NCBI RefSeq assembly: GCF_030403775.1 | Contig: NZ_JAQMWQ010000020.1 | Location: 40,558 to 104,557, forward strand | DNA length: 64,000 nucleotides | Direction of reading: 5' to 3' | DNA from: Paenibacillus sp. BSR1-1 | GTDB lineage: Bacteria > Bacillota > Bacilli > Bacillales > Cytobacillaceae | Made by a program: the position numbers and the translations under genes | Notes under the pieces: generated by a model | The model's input: only the letters and a program-made list of their open reading frames with translations | What the model was told of the DNA's origin: nothing | The model's database searches: none | In this document: positions 17,189 to 25,170 of the stretch, one piece after another | Layout: every line of letters begins with the position of its first letter | Position numbering within the stretch: position 1 is the stretch's first letter

Positions 17189-17281
17189 TGTCCAAACGGA
17201 TCGAAAAATTGTCCAAAGTGGTCCGAAAAAAGTCCAATCCCCTTAAAAAAATGTCCAAAGTGCACTCAAAAATGTCCAAAG
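17189..17281. repeat. 21-bp phased array of TGTCCAAA (5 copies)
   Basis: TGTCCAA or its one-base variant AGTCCAA starts at 17189, 17210, 17231, 17252 and 17273, exactly 21 bp apart. The bases between are not conserved. On the minus strand it reads as heptads L-D-x-F-x-x-x that stop directly after the last unit. It lies between the SDR terminator and the potassium channel gene. Confidence 0.85.
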
Positions 17282-17324
17282 CATATGTGGAGCAACGATT
17301 TTGTGTTTCCATTTATTGGTTAAA

Positions 17325-17438
17325 TAGACAAAGCTATTAAAAAAATAGACAAACCCCTTTAAAAAATAGACAAAGTGCCCTTAAAAATGAACAAAGTACC
17401 CCAAAAAATAGACAAAACCCCCAAAAAAATAGACAAAA
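17325..17438. repeat. 21-bp phased array of TAGACAAA (6 copies)
   Basis: TAGACAAA (once TGAACAAA) starts at 17325, 17346, 17367, 17388, 17409 and 17430, again at exact 21-bp steps. It is out of register with the preceding TGTCCAAA array and uses another motif, so it is a separate array. On the minus strand one frame reads as C-L-F-F heptads that end in a stop after the last unit. In 17440-17602 no c-di-AMP riboswitch or other element was recognised. Confidence 0.85.
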
Positions 17439-17602
17439 GCTTCGGCAAAGGGTCACGAGGAGTGATTCCGGCGAGTTTTTTTATACCAATTTGAATATGG
17501 TTTGAATTATTCTTTGCGCTAAATCTATAATAAAAAGGAAGTCGCCTTGCTTAACATATTATGGCAATAGATCCCTTCGAATATAAATAGAAATGGTGAA
17601 CC

Positions 17603-18958
17603 ATGAAAACTCTAACTAAAAAAAAGAAGAAGTCACTAAAACCTGCCCAAATCATCGTGATGTATTACCTGCTAGCTGTGGTTGTCTCGACCATTTTATT
17701 AATGCTGCCGATAACATTAAAGGCCAATGCAAAAATAACGTTTATTGATGCTCTCTTTACTGCAGTAAGTGCCGTTAGTGTGACAGGGTTATCTACCATT
17801 CCAATCAATGAGGTTCTCAGTGTTCCAGGAACCATTATTTTTGCAATCATTCTGCAATTTGGCGGAATCGGCCTTATGTTTCTTGGAACCATGATTTGGC
17901 TTTTAATGGGGAGACGTATTGGAATAAAAGACAAAATGCTCATAATGACGGATCAAAATCTTTTATCTTTTTCTGGAATCATTAAACTTATCAGAAATAT
18001 TCTGTTCCTATTTATCATCATGGAAGTAATAGGGGGCATAATTTTTGGCATTTATTTTTTAAGATACTTCCCTACCTGGCAGGAAGCTTTTTTGCAAGGT
18101 ATCTTTGCAGCAGTCAGTGCGGCAACGAATGCAGGATTTGATATTACAGGAGAATCATTGATTCCATTTGCCAACGATTATTTTGTGTTAATGCTGACCA
18201 TGGTGCTGCTAATCGTAGGAGCGATTGGGTTCCCCGTGCTGATGGAAGTGATTCATTTCTTTAAACATAGAGGGAGAACGCGATATAAATTTTCCTTATT
18301 TACAAAAATTACGACCCTGACATTTTTTGGATTGATTGTAATAGGCACGATTCTGATTTATCTATGTGAATATAATCATTACTTTGCCGATAAAACGTGG
18401 CATGAAGCTTTTTTCCATTCCCTTTTTTATTCAGTGTCTTCCCGAAATGGCGGGCTGAGTACAATGGAAATTCAGGAATATTCCACAGCTACCCTTTTTA
18501 TTTTGAGTATTCTTATGTTTATCGGAACCTCTCCAAGCAGTGCCGGAGGGGGAATAAGAACGACGACTTTTGCGATTATGTTATTAAGTGTCTATTATTT
18601 CGCTAACGGAACGACGACGATAAAAATTTTTAAAAGAGAAATTGCCACTGAGGACGTCATCAAGTCCTATATCGTCATTGCTACTGCTATGATGCTCTGT
18701 TGTGTCAGCACCATTATCCTTACGATTCTGGAACCGGGCTTTTCCTTAATGGAGATTATCTTTGAAGTGGCATCTGCATTTGGAACTGTCGGGCTCTCCA
18801 TGGGAATCACGGCAAAATTGGGCATTATGGGCAAAATTGTCATTATGGCATTAATGTTCATTGGCAGAATCGGTATCTTTAACTTTTTAATCATTATGGG
18901 AGGAAAACCGATTAAAGCGAATTATCAGTATCCAAAAGAGCGAATCATTATTGGTTAA
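17603..18958 (+). CDS. Ktr/Trk-type potassium uptake channel subunit (TrkH family)
   Basis: A 451-residue membrane protein with four membrane-pore-membrane repeats. The four filter segments are visible: 'VSVTGLST', 'AATNAGFDI', 'SSRNGGLST' and 'AFGTVGLSMG', each with its Gly. 'GTSPSSAGGGIRTTTFAIM' is the gating-loop region of KtrB proteins. The length fits KtrB/KtrD of Bacillus. The cytosolic RCK partner (KtrA/KtrC) is not adjacent, as is usual for KtrD. The ribosome site is weak (ATGGTGA). Confidence 0.92.
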   Translation: MKTLTKKKKKSLKPAQIIVMYYLLAVVVSTILLMLPITLKANAKITFIDALFTAVSAVSVTGLSTIPINEVLSVPGTIIFAIILQFGGIGLMFLGTMIWLLMGRRIGIKDKMLIMTDQNLLSFSGIIKLIRNILFLFIIMEVIGGIIFGIYFLRYFPTWQEAFLQGIFAAVSAATNAGFDITGESLIPFANDYFVLMLTMVLLIVGAIGFPVLMEVIHFFKHRGRTRYKFSLFTKITTLTFFGLIVIGTILIYLCEYNHYFADKTWHEAFFHSLFYSVSSRNGGLSTMEIQEYSTATLFILSILMFIGTSPSSAGGGIRTTTFAIMLLSVYYFANGTTTIKIFKREIATEDVIKSYIVIATAMMLCCVSTIILTILEPGFSLMEIIFEVASAFGTVGLSMGITAKLGIMGKIVIMALMFIGRIGIFNFLIIMGGKPIKANYQYPKERIIIG

Positions 18959-18989
18959 TAGGGGGATTTTGAGAGGAGGCGTGAGCGAA

Positions 18990-19559
18990 GTGGAGATATC
19001 CGAACATATTTATGCACGATCAAACCGCCTGATTTTAAGACAGTTTTCACAACAAGATGTTGAACCCTTTTATTTGTACCGTTCGAGTCCTGAAGTGGCT
19101 AAATTTCAGTCTTGGGAGAATTACCAATATCACGATGCGGAAGTATTTGTTGAAAAACAATCGAAGTCTATGCCGAATCAACCTGGCACGTGGTTTCAGT
19201 TTGCGATTGCCTTAGCAGATACGAATCATTTAATCGGAGATTGTGCACTGCACACACTTTTGGCGGAGCCGCGGATTGTTGAAATTGGCTTTACCCTCGC
19301 CGAAGAGCATCAGGGGAAGGGCTATGCCAGTGAAGCGGTGAGAGCGTTGTTGAGTTATGTATTCCAAGATCTTGGAAAACACAAGGTCATAGCTTTTACG
19401 GATGTTAGAAACGAAAACTCCATCCGGCTGCTTGAACGTGTAGGAATGAGAAGAGAAGGTCATTTGTTGGAAAACTACATGTCAAAGGGACAGTGGGTGG
19501 ATGAGTATCAATATGCAATGCTAAGGTCCGATTGGGAGCCAAAGTTAAAACACGAATAA
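18990..19559 (+). CDS. GNAT acetyltransferase (RimJ/RimL type)
   Basis: About 189 residues with the RimJ/RimL-like GNAT fold: 'RLILRQFSQQDVEPFYLYRS' at the start, the acetyl-CoA loop 'LAEEHQGKGYASEAVRALL' and the C-terminal 'DVRNENSIRLLERVGMRREG'. It would acetylate an amino group on a protein terminus or small molecule. The GTG at 18990 is chosen because AGGAGG ends 10 nt upstream; the open frame begins further upstream and overlaps the end of the channel gene. It is probably cotranscribed with that gene. Confidence 0.88.
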   Translation: MEISEHIYARSNRLILRQFSQQDVEPFYLYRSSPEVAKFQSWENYQYHDAEVFVEKQSKSMPNQPGTWFQFAIALADTNHLIGDCALHTLLAEPRIVEIGFTLAEEHQGKGYASEAVRALLSYVFQDLGKHKVIAFTDVRNENSIRLLERVGMRREGHLLENYMSKGQWVDEYQYAMLRSDWEPKLKHE

Positions 19560-19592
19560 AAAGACCGTTTTTCTAAAAAAACGGTCTTTTTA
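19557..19592. terminator. Bidirectional terminator
   Basis: AAAAAGACCGTTTTT / AAAAACGGTCTTTTT between converging genes. Confidence 0.9.
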
Positions 19593-19602
19593 TATGGAAA
19601 AA

Positions 19603-20223
19603 TTAATTCTTTTCGAAAGCAAGCTTTATTCCAAAGGCCAAAACAACAAATCCTGAAATTCTTTCAATGGCTCGCTGAGTAGAAGGTTTTTTCATCCAAG
19701 AACTGAGGTAATTAATTAAATTCACATACACGATAGACCAAAGGATCGTTAAAACGGTATAAGTAAGGCCCATCATGAGAAATTGCAAAAATGGTTTCAT
19801 GCCGGCAGATAAAAATTGTGGAAAAAACGTAAGGAATAAAACAGCTATTTTTGGATTAAGAAGGTTCGTCAAAAACCCTTGGCGAAATGGAGACTTATTC
19901 TTATATTTCGTTTGATGGCCGTCACCAGAGACGTCTTTCTTTTTCTTGGAAGACCAAATGGATGTTACCCCTAAATAAATAAGGTATACAGCACCAACGT
20001 ATTTAAAAATAGAAAATAACAAGGCAGATTTTACAAAAATAGCAGAAAGACCAAAAACCGCTGCTGAAGTATGAATAATAAGTCCTGATGAAATCCCAAT
20101 AACCGTATTAATTCCACCTTTTTTTCCAGAGGTAATGGTGTTTTGGGTGATTAATCCAATATCAGGACCAGGAAGAATAACAAATAAGAGTGACATGATG
20201 ACAAACAGATAAAAGTGCTCCAT
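19603..20223 (-). CDS. LysE family exporter
   Basis: 206 residues with six membrane spans and the family-typical N-terminal 'VILPGPDIGLITQNTITSGK' followed by 'GGINTVIGISSGLIIHTSAA', plus 'FRQGFLTNLLNPKIAVLFLT'. LysE/RhtB proteins export amino acids or their analogues using the proton gradient. The substrate is not known. A single gene, converging on the GNAT gene. Confidence 0.9.
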   Translation of the reverse strand: MEHFYLFVIMSLLFVILPGPDIGLITQNTITSGKKGGINTVIGISSGLIIHTSAAVFGLSAIFVKSALLFSIFKYVGAVYLIYLGVTSIWSSKKKKDVSGDGHQTKYKNKSPFRQGFLTNLLNPKIAVLFLTFFPQFLSAGMKPFLQFLMMGLTYTVLTILWSIVYVNLINYLSSWMKKPSTQRAIERISGFVVLAFGIKLAFEKN

Positions 20224-20382
20224 AACTAGCCCCCATCTTCATAATTTCTTCTAAGATACCATATACGGGCAACGTTTGGATATCCAATTTTCAGACCTTT
20301 TTGAAGTTTTTAAAGTTGTATTTATAGTTTATTTATGAGGGGAAATACTACAGTGGTACTCAAAAAATAAGGAGGAATATGT

Positions 20383-20805
20383 ATGACAATTGTACGTGAT
20401 ATCATGTCAAGTGACGTTAAAGTATGTGCACCACACGCACCAGTTACCGAAGCAGCTAAAATAATGCGTGATGTTAACTGTGGTTCTGTTCCTGTTTGTG
20501 AAGGCAAAAAGGTGGTTGGAATGATCACTGACCGGGATATTGTCATAACTTGCGTAGCCGAGGAAAAAGATTGCAAATCAGTTCATTGTCATGATTGTAT
20601 GACCAGTGAGGTCATTACTTGCTCGCCTGATTTGGATATTCATGAATGTGCTCGCATGATGTCCGAGCATCAAATTAGACGAATTCCAGTGGTTGAAAAT
20701 GGCGAGATGGTAGGAATTTGTTCAATTGGAGACCTTGCAACCGTAAATATTCATGTTAATGAAGCCGGAGAAGCATTAAGTCATATTTCTGAACAACTCC
20801 ATTAA
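20383..20805 (+). CDS. CBS domain pair protein
   Basis: 140 residues forming two CBS motifs: 'VRDIMSSDVKVCAPHAPVTE' with 'VCEGKKVVGMITDRDIV', and 'CMTSEVITCSPDLDIHECAR' with 'VVENGEMVGICSIGDLA'. Stand-alone CBS pairs bind adenine nucleotides and act as energy or redox-linked sensors. It is unusually rich in Cys ('TCVAEEKDCKSVHCHDC'). AAGGAGGAATATGT precedes the ATG. Confidence 0.92.
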   Translation: MTIVRDIMSSDVKVCAPHAPVTEAAKIMRDVNCGSVPVCEGKKVVGMITDRDIVITCVAEEKDCKSVHCHDCMTSEVITCSPDLDIHECARMMSEHQIRRIPVVENGEMVGICSIGDLATVNIHVNEAGEALSHISEQLH

Positions 20806-20815
20806 TTGTTTGTTA

Positions 20816-20847
20816 AATGCCCCGAAATTTTATGGGGCATTTTTTTA
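20816..20847 (+). terminator. Terminator of the CBS protein gene
   Basis: AATGCCCC / GGGGCATT hairpin with a seven-T run. Confidence 0.9.
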
Positions 20848-21026
20848 TTGCGAAAAAACAATATTAATATAATTAATCTGCTGGTGCGTTTCTTGGAATG
20901 TTGTTGATGTTTAGTGAATTTCCACGCTAATCCTTGAACCATTCAATACTATTTTTCATATAATTTAATAGACAAATTATTATAAAATAACAATATTAAT
21001 AAACAAATTCAGAAGGGAGAATTGAG

Positions 21027-21173
21027 ATGACTAAGGATGAGCTGATTTCAATAATCCGTAAAGAATTAACAAACAATCCCCAGAGAGATAGTTTAGATAT
21101 TGCAAAAATGTACAATATCCCAACAATTATTGTTCAAATTTATAAAAGATGGTTAATGAAAGAATTAACATAG
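21027..21173 (+). CDS. Small helix-turn-helix-like protein
   Basis: A 48-residue protein preceded by AGAAGGGAGA and ended by a hairpin at 21178. It starts MTKDELISIIRKEL; 'SLDIAKMYNIPTIIVQIYKR' reads like a helix-turn-helix followed by a short helix. The length is only enough for the DNA-binding part, so it may be a free-standing small regulator. No relative was recognised. Confidence 0.6.
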   Translation: MTKDELISIIRKELTNNPQRDSLDIAKMYNIPTIIVQIYKRWLMKELT

Positions 21174-21177
21174 GGAA

Positions 21178-21198
21178 AGGCTGTCATTTTGACAGCCT
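21178..21198 (+). terminator. Hairpin after the small HTH gene
   Basis: Perfect AGGCTGTCA / TGACAGCCT arms with a three-base loop; the T-run is weak. Confidence 0.6.
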
Positions 21199-21245
21199 AT
21201 TGCGTTTGACCATGATAATATAATAACTATAAGGAGGTTTGGAAC

Positions 21246-22226
21246 ATGAAAGCAATTCAAGTGACACAATTTGGTGGACCTGAGAAATTAGTATTTACTG
21301 ACGTTGAGGATGTAGTAGCAGAAAAGGGAGAGGTATGTGTTCGTTTATATGCCGCGGGCGTCAATCCGAGCGATACATACACATTATCAGGTACATATGC
21401 GTTTGGTATACCTCAGTTGCCTTATATTCCAGGCTTAGATGGTGCAGGGATTGTGGAGGCGATTGGAGAAGAAGTCACAAATGTTCGTGTTGGTGAACGT
21501 GTATTTATTGCGTCCTTAATGGGAAGTAAAAGCACAGGCACATTTGCACAAAACGTAGTTTGTGATGCAAGTTTGGTTCATCCATTACCAGAGCATGTAT
21601 CTTTTGAACAAGGAGCTGCATTAGGGGTACCTGCATTAACCGCATACCGTGCACTATTTCAACGTGCCTGTCTGAAGCCTGGTCAAACCGTATTTATTCA
21701 TGGAGCCAGTGGCGGGGTTGGATTACAGGTTGTGCAAATGGCGAAATCTCACGGTGCTAAAGTGATTGGAACAGCAAGTAAGCCAGAGGGTAAAAAGATG
21801 GTTCAGCAAGCTGGTGCAGATTTTGTCATTGATCATGTGACAGAAGCAGGGATTGAAGATGTGCTAACCTTAATGGATGGAAATAGACCTGATGTAATTA
21901 TTGAGTTTTTGGCAAATAAGAATTTAGAAACAGATTTAAAGCTGATTGCACCATTTGGTAAAATTGTCATTGTTGGAAATCGTGGTTCAATAGAAATAAA
22001 TCCACGTCTTGCCATGCAAAAGGAATGTGATATTTTAGCAACAGCTCTTTGGAATGCACCAAAAGATGAATATGAACAAAGCATTCATGGTGTCATTGGC
22101 ATGCTGACAAGTGGTGCGCTTCAGCCGATAATTGGTACAACTTTGCCGCTCCACCAAGTGTCGCAGGGCTTTGAACAGCTAGAAAAAGGTATAGGAAATG
22201 GTAAACTTGTTTTGAAAATTGATTAA
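21246..22226 (+). CDS. NADPH:quinone reductase / zinc-free medium-chain dehydrogenase
   Basis: 326 residues of the medium-chain reductase family, quinone oxidoreductase branch: 'MKAIQVTQFGGPEKLVFTDV', 'AAGVNPSDTYTLSG', 'PGLDGAGIVEAIGEEV', then the NADPH-binding 'VFIHGASGGVGLQVVQMAKS'. The ligands for structural zinc are missing, as expected for QOR. It reduces quinones or enals (family knowledge). AAGGAGGTTTGGAAC precedes the ATG. Confidence 0.92.
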   Translation: MKAIQVTQFGGPEKLVFTDVEDVVAEKGEVCVRLYAAGVNPSDTYTLSGTYAFGIPQLPYIPGLDGAGIVEAIGEEVTNVRVGERVFIASLMGSKSTGTFAQNVVCDASLVHPLPEHVSFEQGAALGVPALTAYRALFQRACLKPGQTVFIHGASGGVGLQVVQMAKSHGAKVIGTASKPEGKKMVQQAGADFVIDHVTEAGIEDVLTLMDGNRPDVIIEFLANKNLETDLKLIAPFGKIVIVGNRGSIEINPRLAMQKECDILATALWNAPKDEYEQSIHGVIGMLTSGALQPIIGTTLPLHQVSQGFEQLEKGIGNGKLVLKID

Positions 22227-22383
22227 TTAGTCTACATAGTTTTAAAGCACACACTCAAGTGCCTTTATTAAAAGGCAACTCTTTTGAAACATTGTGAGAT
22301 ATTGTACTTAAAGTAAAGGGTGCAAATAGTAGAAAGAATGGGAGAAAAACATTCTCTTTTATGCTAGTTTCTATAGTCAATTA

Positions 22384-22412
22384 AAAGAGGGTTCTCCAAA
22401 AGAACCCTCTTT
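22384..22412. terminator. Bidirectional terminator
   Basis: Perfect 12-bp arms AAAGAGGGTTCT (22384-22395) and AGAACCCTCTTT (22401-22412). Confidence 0.85.
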
Positions 22413-22712
22413 ATTGGTAAAATTTTTGGTTTCTAAGCTGTTGCTTGTTCTTGACCAACATCTGCCTAAAGCCCACTTCCATAAGAATAATGGATAGCAT
22501 AATAAGCATTTCTCCAACAACTAACTGAACTGTAAATGATTCAAAGCCAAACATTACTGAAAAAATACTTCCAAAAGCGCCTTCAAGCATCATAATTAAT
22601 CCAGCAGTGGTTGCGGAAGTATGCTTTTGAGCTGCAACCTGAACCGTTTGACCAACAAACGAACATATTATGCCCATATATAACAATGGCACTAATGCCA
22701 CAGACCAATTAT
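22411..22712 (-). pseudogene. EamA transporter fragment (C-terminal third)
   Basis: This reads as 'ALVPLLYMGIICSFVGQTVQ' onward and is almost identical to the C-terminal third of the intact EamA gene at 29481-30395. Homology starts near 22418 and stops abruptly after the bases matching CAGACCAATTA. There is no promoter or true start. The matching middle third lies at 28736-29048, on the other side of the bla cassette, so this looks like one half of a split gene. Confidence 0.88.
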
Positions 22713-22828
22713 TTTCACAAGGGGCTTTTGTTTTTAGTACAAAGTAGGGACTAGATAACAGGCAAAGGGGGATTATTTTCCATAAACTAAAGTAACGACT
22801 ATTTCTTTATGTTTTTGGACCGTCTTGC

Positions 22829-22853
22829 TATAATAAATACTACAGTTGTAAAA
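22829..22853 (+). promoter_or_regulatory. blaI promoter with BlaI-type operator
   Basis: TATAAT at 22829-22834 is followed by TACTACA-GT-TGTAAAA (22838-22853), a BlaI/MecI-like dyad of the TACTACA/TGTAGTA type with an imperfect right half. Bound BlaI would repress its own operon. Confidence 0.7.
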
Positions 22854-22867
22854 GTAGGAGGGCTATC

Positions 22868-23254
22868 ATGAAGGATATTCCACAAATATCAGAAGCAGAA
22901 TATGAAGTGATGAAGGTTATATGGAACTTTGAGCCGATTTCGACTCCTGAGGTAGTGGAGAAACTATCGAATAAGAGTGATTGGAAGCCAAATACCATTC
23001 ACACCATGCTGGCGCGCCTAGTTAAGAAAAAGGCTTTGCACGCAAGAAAAGATGGCCGAGTGTTTATTTATTCATCACTGGTTGAAAAGCACGAATATGT
23101 TGAGCAAAAAAGTAAATCCTTTCTGCAGCAGTTTTTCGGCGGCACGTTAAATTCAATGATATTAAATTTTATTGAAAATGATAAATTGTCGAATGAAGAT
23201 ATTTCGGAATTAAAGGAAATATTATCCATGAGAGACAAGAAAGGGGAAAAATAA
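22868..23254 (+). CDS. blaI: BlaI/MecI family repressor
   Basis: 128 residues: an N-terminal winged helix ('ISEAEYEVMKVIWNFEPIST', then 'DWKPNTIHTMLARLVKKKAL') and a C-terminal dimerisation helix region. BlaI binds TACTACA-type dyads and is inactivated by cleavage when BlaR1 senses a beta-lactam. The BlaR1 cleavage site usually lies in the region around 'LNSMILNF'. GTAGGAGGGCTATC precedes the ATG. Its stop codon overlaps the blaR1 start (TAATG), so they are translationally coupled. Predicted targets here: 22838, 25103, 27238 and 27271. Confidence 0.93.
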   Translation: MKDIPQISEAEYEVMKVIWNFEPISTPEVVEKLSNKSDWKPNTIHTMLARLVKKKALHARKDGRVFIYSSLVEKHEYVEQKSKSFLQQFFGGTLNSMILNFIENDKLSNEDISELKEILSMRDKKGEK

Positions 23255-25050
23255 TGGATACCATGCTGCTGCGGATTTTAGCCAGTACAATCGTGGTATC
23301 CCTACTCATTTTCATCATTCTGATAATCAAAAAGCTATTAAACAATCATATGACAGTGAAAGCACATTATCATATTTGGTATTTTCTTTGCATTCCAATC
23401 CTTGCTACCTTTTTACCTTGGAGTTATTTACGCCTTGGAGATGGATCCCGCTATTTTAAGAGTTTACTTTTTTTTCATAGAGATGCGCCATCGAAGAGTG
23501 AAGGAATGAATGGAGTGGATGCTTCTAAGGCGCCAAACAGCGATTTATTACATGATTTCACGGTATCGGTAAACAAGTCAACGCCCGATTTCGTTTACCA
23601 CACATTTTTTACAGTTTGGGTCATTGGAGTAGTTCTTTTTGTTGTGGCAGCTGTTTATTCAAACTATCAAATCTATCAGATGAAAAAGTCAGCTGCGGCA
23701 GTTCATAACCAAAAGTTAAATGAACTATTAGAAGCGTGCAAAGAGTTGGTTGGGGTGAAAAGAAACATAAGGCTGCGGGAGACCTCTCTTATTACCTCGC
23801 CAATTACGGTTGGAATTTTTCAACCCTATATTTTTTTACCAAGTAAAACGGGTGAAGCATTCTCGGTAACTGATTTAAAGTACGTATTTTTGCACGAGCT
23901 GTACCATCATAAAAGCAAGGATCTGTTCGTGAATTACGTCATGTGGTTGTTTCGTATTATTTATTGGTTTAACCCGTTCGTTTGGTACGCCTTAAAAAGG
24001 ATTCGATTCGATCGGGAATTAGCCTGTGATGCTTCCGTTTTAAATCTCTTGGATGAGAGCGGATATATCGAATATGGGCATACCATCATTCGGTTTGCGG
24101 ATAAGAAATATGATCGTACCCTTGAACAGTTTGCTCCAGGTATAGGAGGCACAAGAAAACAAATCACACAAAGAATTCAGTGCATTGCAAGCTTCTCTAG
24201 GGATTCTCTTTTATTGAAATGGAAAAGCAAGGCCATCTGCGCTGTTTTAGGAATTGTTGTGCTATTGCTTGCTCCAATCACTACCGTTATTGCCAGCTCG
24301 GATGATGTGTATCGATTTAGCGGCAATAATGCTGTCTATGAAGATCTAAGCTCCTATTTTAAGGGCTACAAGGGAAGCTTTGTTTTATATGATCCTTCTA
24401 AAAACCAATATCAAATTTATAATCGAGAGATGAGTGAACAGAGGACTTCTCCTGATAGCACCTATAAAATATATTCTGCCTTATTTGCATTGGAATCCAA
24501 TGTGATTTCCGCGAATAACAATGAACAGGTTTGGGACGGGAAAATTTATCCCTTTTCAGAATGGAATCAAAATCAAAATTTAGCGACTGCCTTGAGCCGT
24601 TCCGTTAATTGGTATTTCCAAAATACTGATCGGAAAGTAGGGAGAAAGCAGCTGCAAGATTATTTTCAAAAAATAAAATACGGGAATGAGGATCTTTCAG
24701 GGAATTTGGATAGTTACTGGATGGAATCTTCCTTAAAAATATCACCGATTGAACAAGTCCAATTACTATCCCAATTAGAAGAAAATCAATGGAACTTTAA
24801 AGCAGAAAATATCAATGCGGTAAAAAAGGCAATTTTCATCGATGTCCAAAAGAATGGACAGTTGTATGGAAAAACGGGAACCGGCATGATTAATGGAAAG
24901 AATGTAAATGGCTGGTTTATTGGCTTTGTCGAAAAAGGTGATGATCGTTTTTATTTTGCCATTAATATTCAAAATAGGAATGGGCAGGCCCAAGGAAGCA
25001 AGGCAGCGGAGATTGCTAAGCAGATCCTTCATCATAAAAAGATATATTAA
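23254..25050 (+). CDS. blaR1: BlaR1-type beta-lactam sensor/protease
   Basis: 598 residues. N-terminal membrane helices hold an M56 metallopeptidase domain with HELYH at residues 214-218; a later membrane helix (about 330-350) leads to an extracellular sensor resembling class D beta-lactamases with STYK (Ser402 is acylated by the drug), a 'SRSVNWYF' segment and KTG at 540-542. Acylation outside triggers the inner protease and loss of BlaI. It follows blaI by a one-base overlap. All key motifs are intact, so the sensor should work. Confidence 0.93.
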   Translation: MDTMLLRILASTIVVSLLIFIILIIKKLLNNHMTVKAHYHIWYFLCIPILATFLPWSYLRLGDGSRYFKSLLFFHRDAPSKSEGMNGVDASKAPNSDLLHDFTVSVNKSTPDFVYHTFFTVWVIGVVLFVVAAVYSNYQIYQMKKSAAAVHNQKLNELLEACKELVGVKRNIRLRETSLITSPITVGIFQPYIFLPSKTGEAFSVTDLKYVFLHELYHHKSKDLFVNYVMWLFRIIYWFNPFVWYALKRIRFDRELACDASVLNLLDESGYIEYGHTIIRFADKKYDRTLEQFAPGIGGTRKQITQRIQCIASFSRDSLLLKWKSKAICAVLGIVVLLLAPITTVIASSDDVYRFSGNNAVYEDLSSYFKGYKGSFVLYDPSKNQYQIYNREMSEQRTSPDSTYKIYSALFALESNVISANNNEQVWDGKIYPFSEWNQNQNLATALSRSVNWYFQNTDRKVGRKQLQDYFQKIKYGNEDLSGNLDSYWMESSLKISPIEQVQLLSQLEENQWNFKAENINAVKKAIFIDVQKNGQLYGKTGTGMINGKNVNGWFIGFVEKGDDRFYFAINIQNRNGQAQGSKAAEIAKQILHHKKIY

Positions 25051-25094
25051 TAATTAAACTCCAGAAAGGATTACCCCGCCTTTTTGGGTCTTTT

Positions 25095-25124
25095 TTGGAC
25101 TAAATACTACAATTGTAGTATTTT
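25095..25124 (+). promoter_or_regulatory. PBP promoter with perfect BlaI operator
   Basis: TTGGAC (25095-25100) and TATTTT (25119-25124) with an 18-nt spacer that contains the perfect 20-bp palindrome AATACTACAATTGTAGTATT (25103-25122). A repressor here would exclude RNA polymerase. It places the PBP in the BlaI regulon. Confidence 0.85.
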
Positions 25125-25170
25125 AATATCTTTGTACACGAACTTCCCAATATGAAAGGACTGATGCGCT

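Noticed and set aside
17460..17602. c-di-AMP (ydaO) riboswitch before the potassium channel gene
   Set aside because: The conserved core sequences of that riboswitch could not be found.
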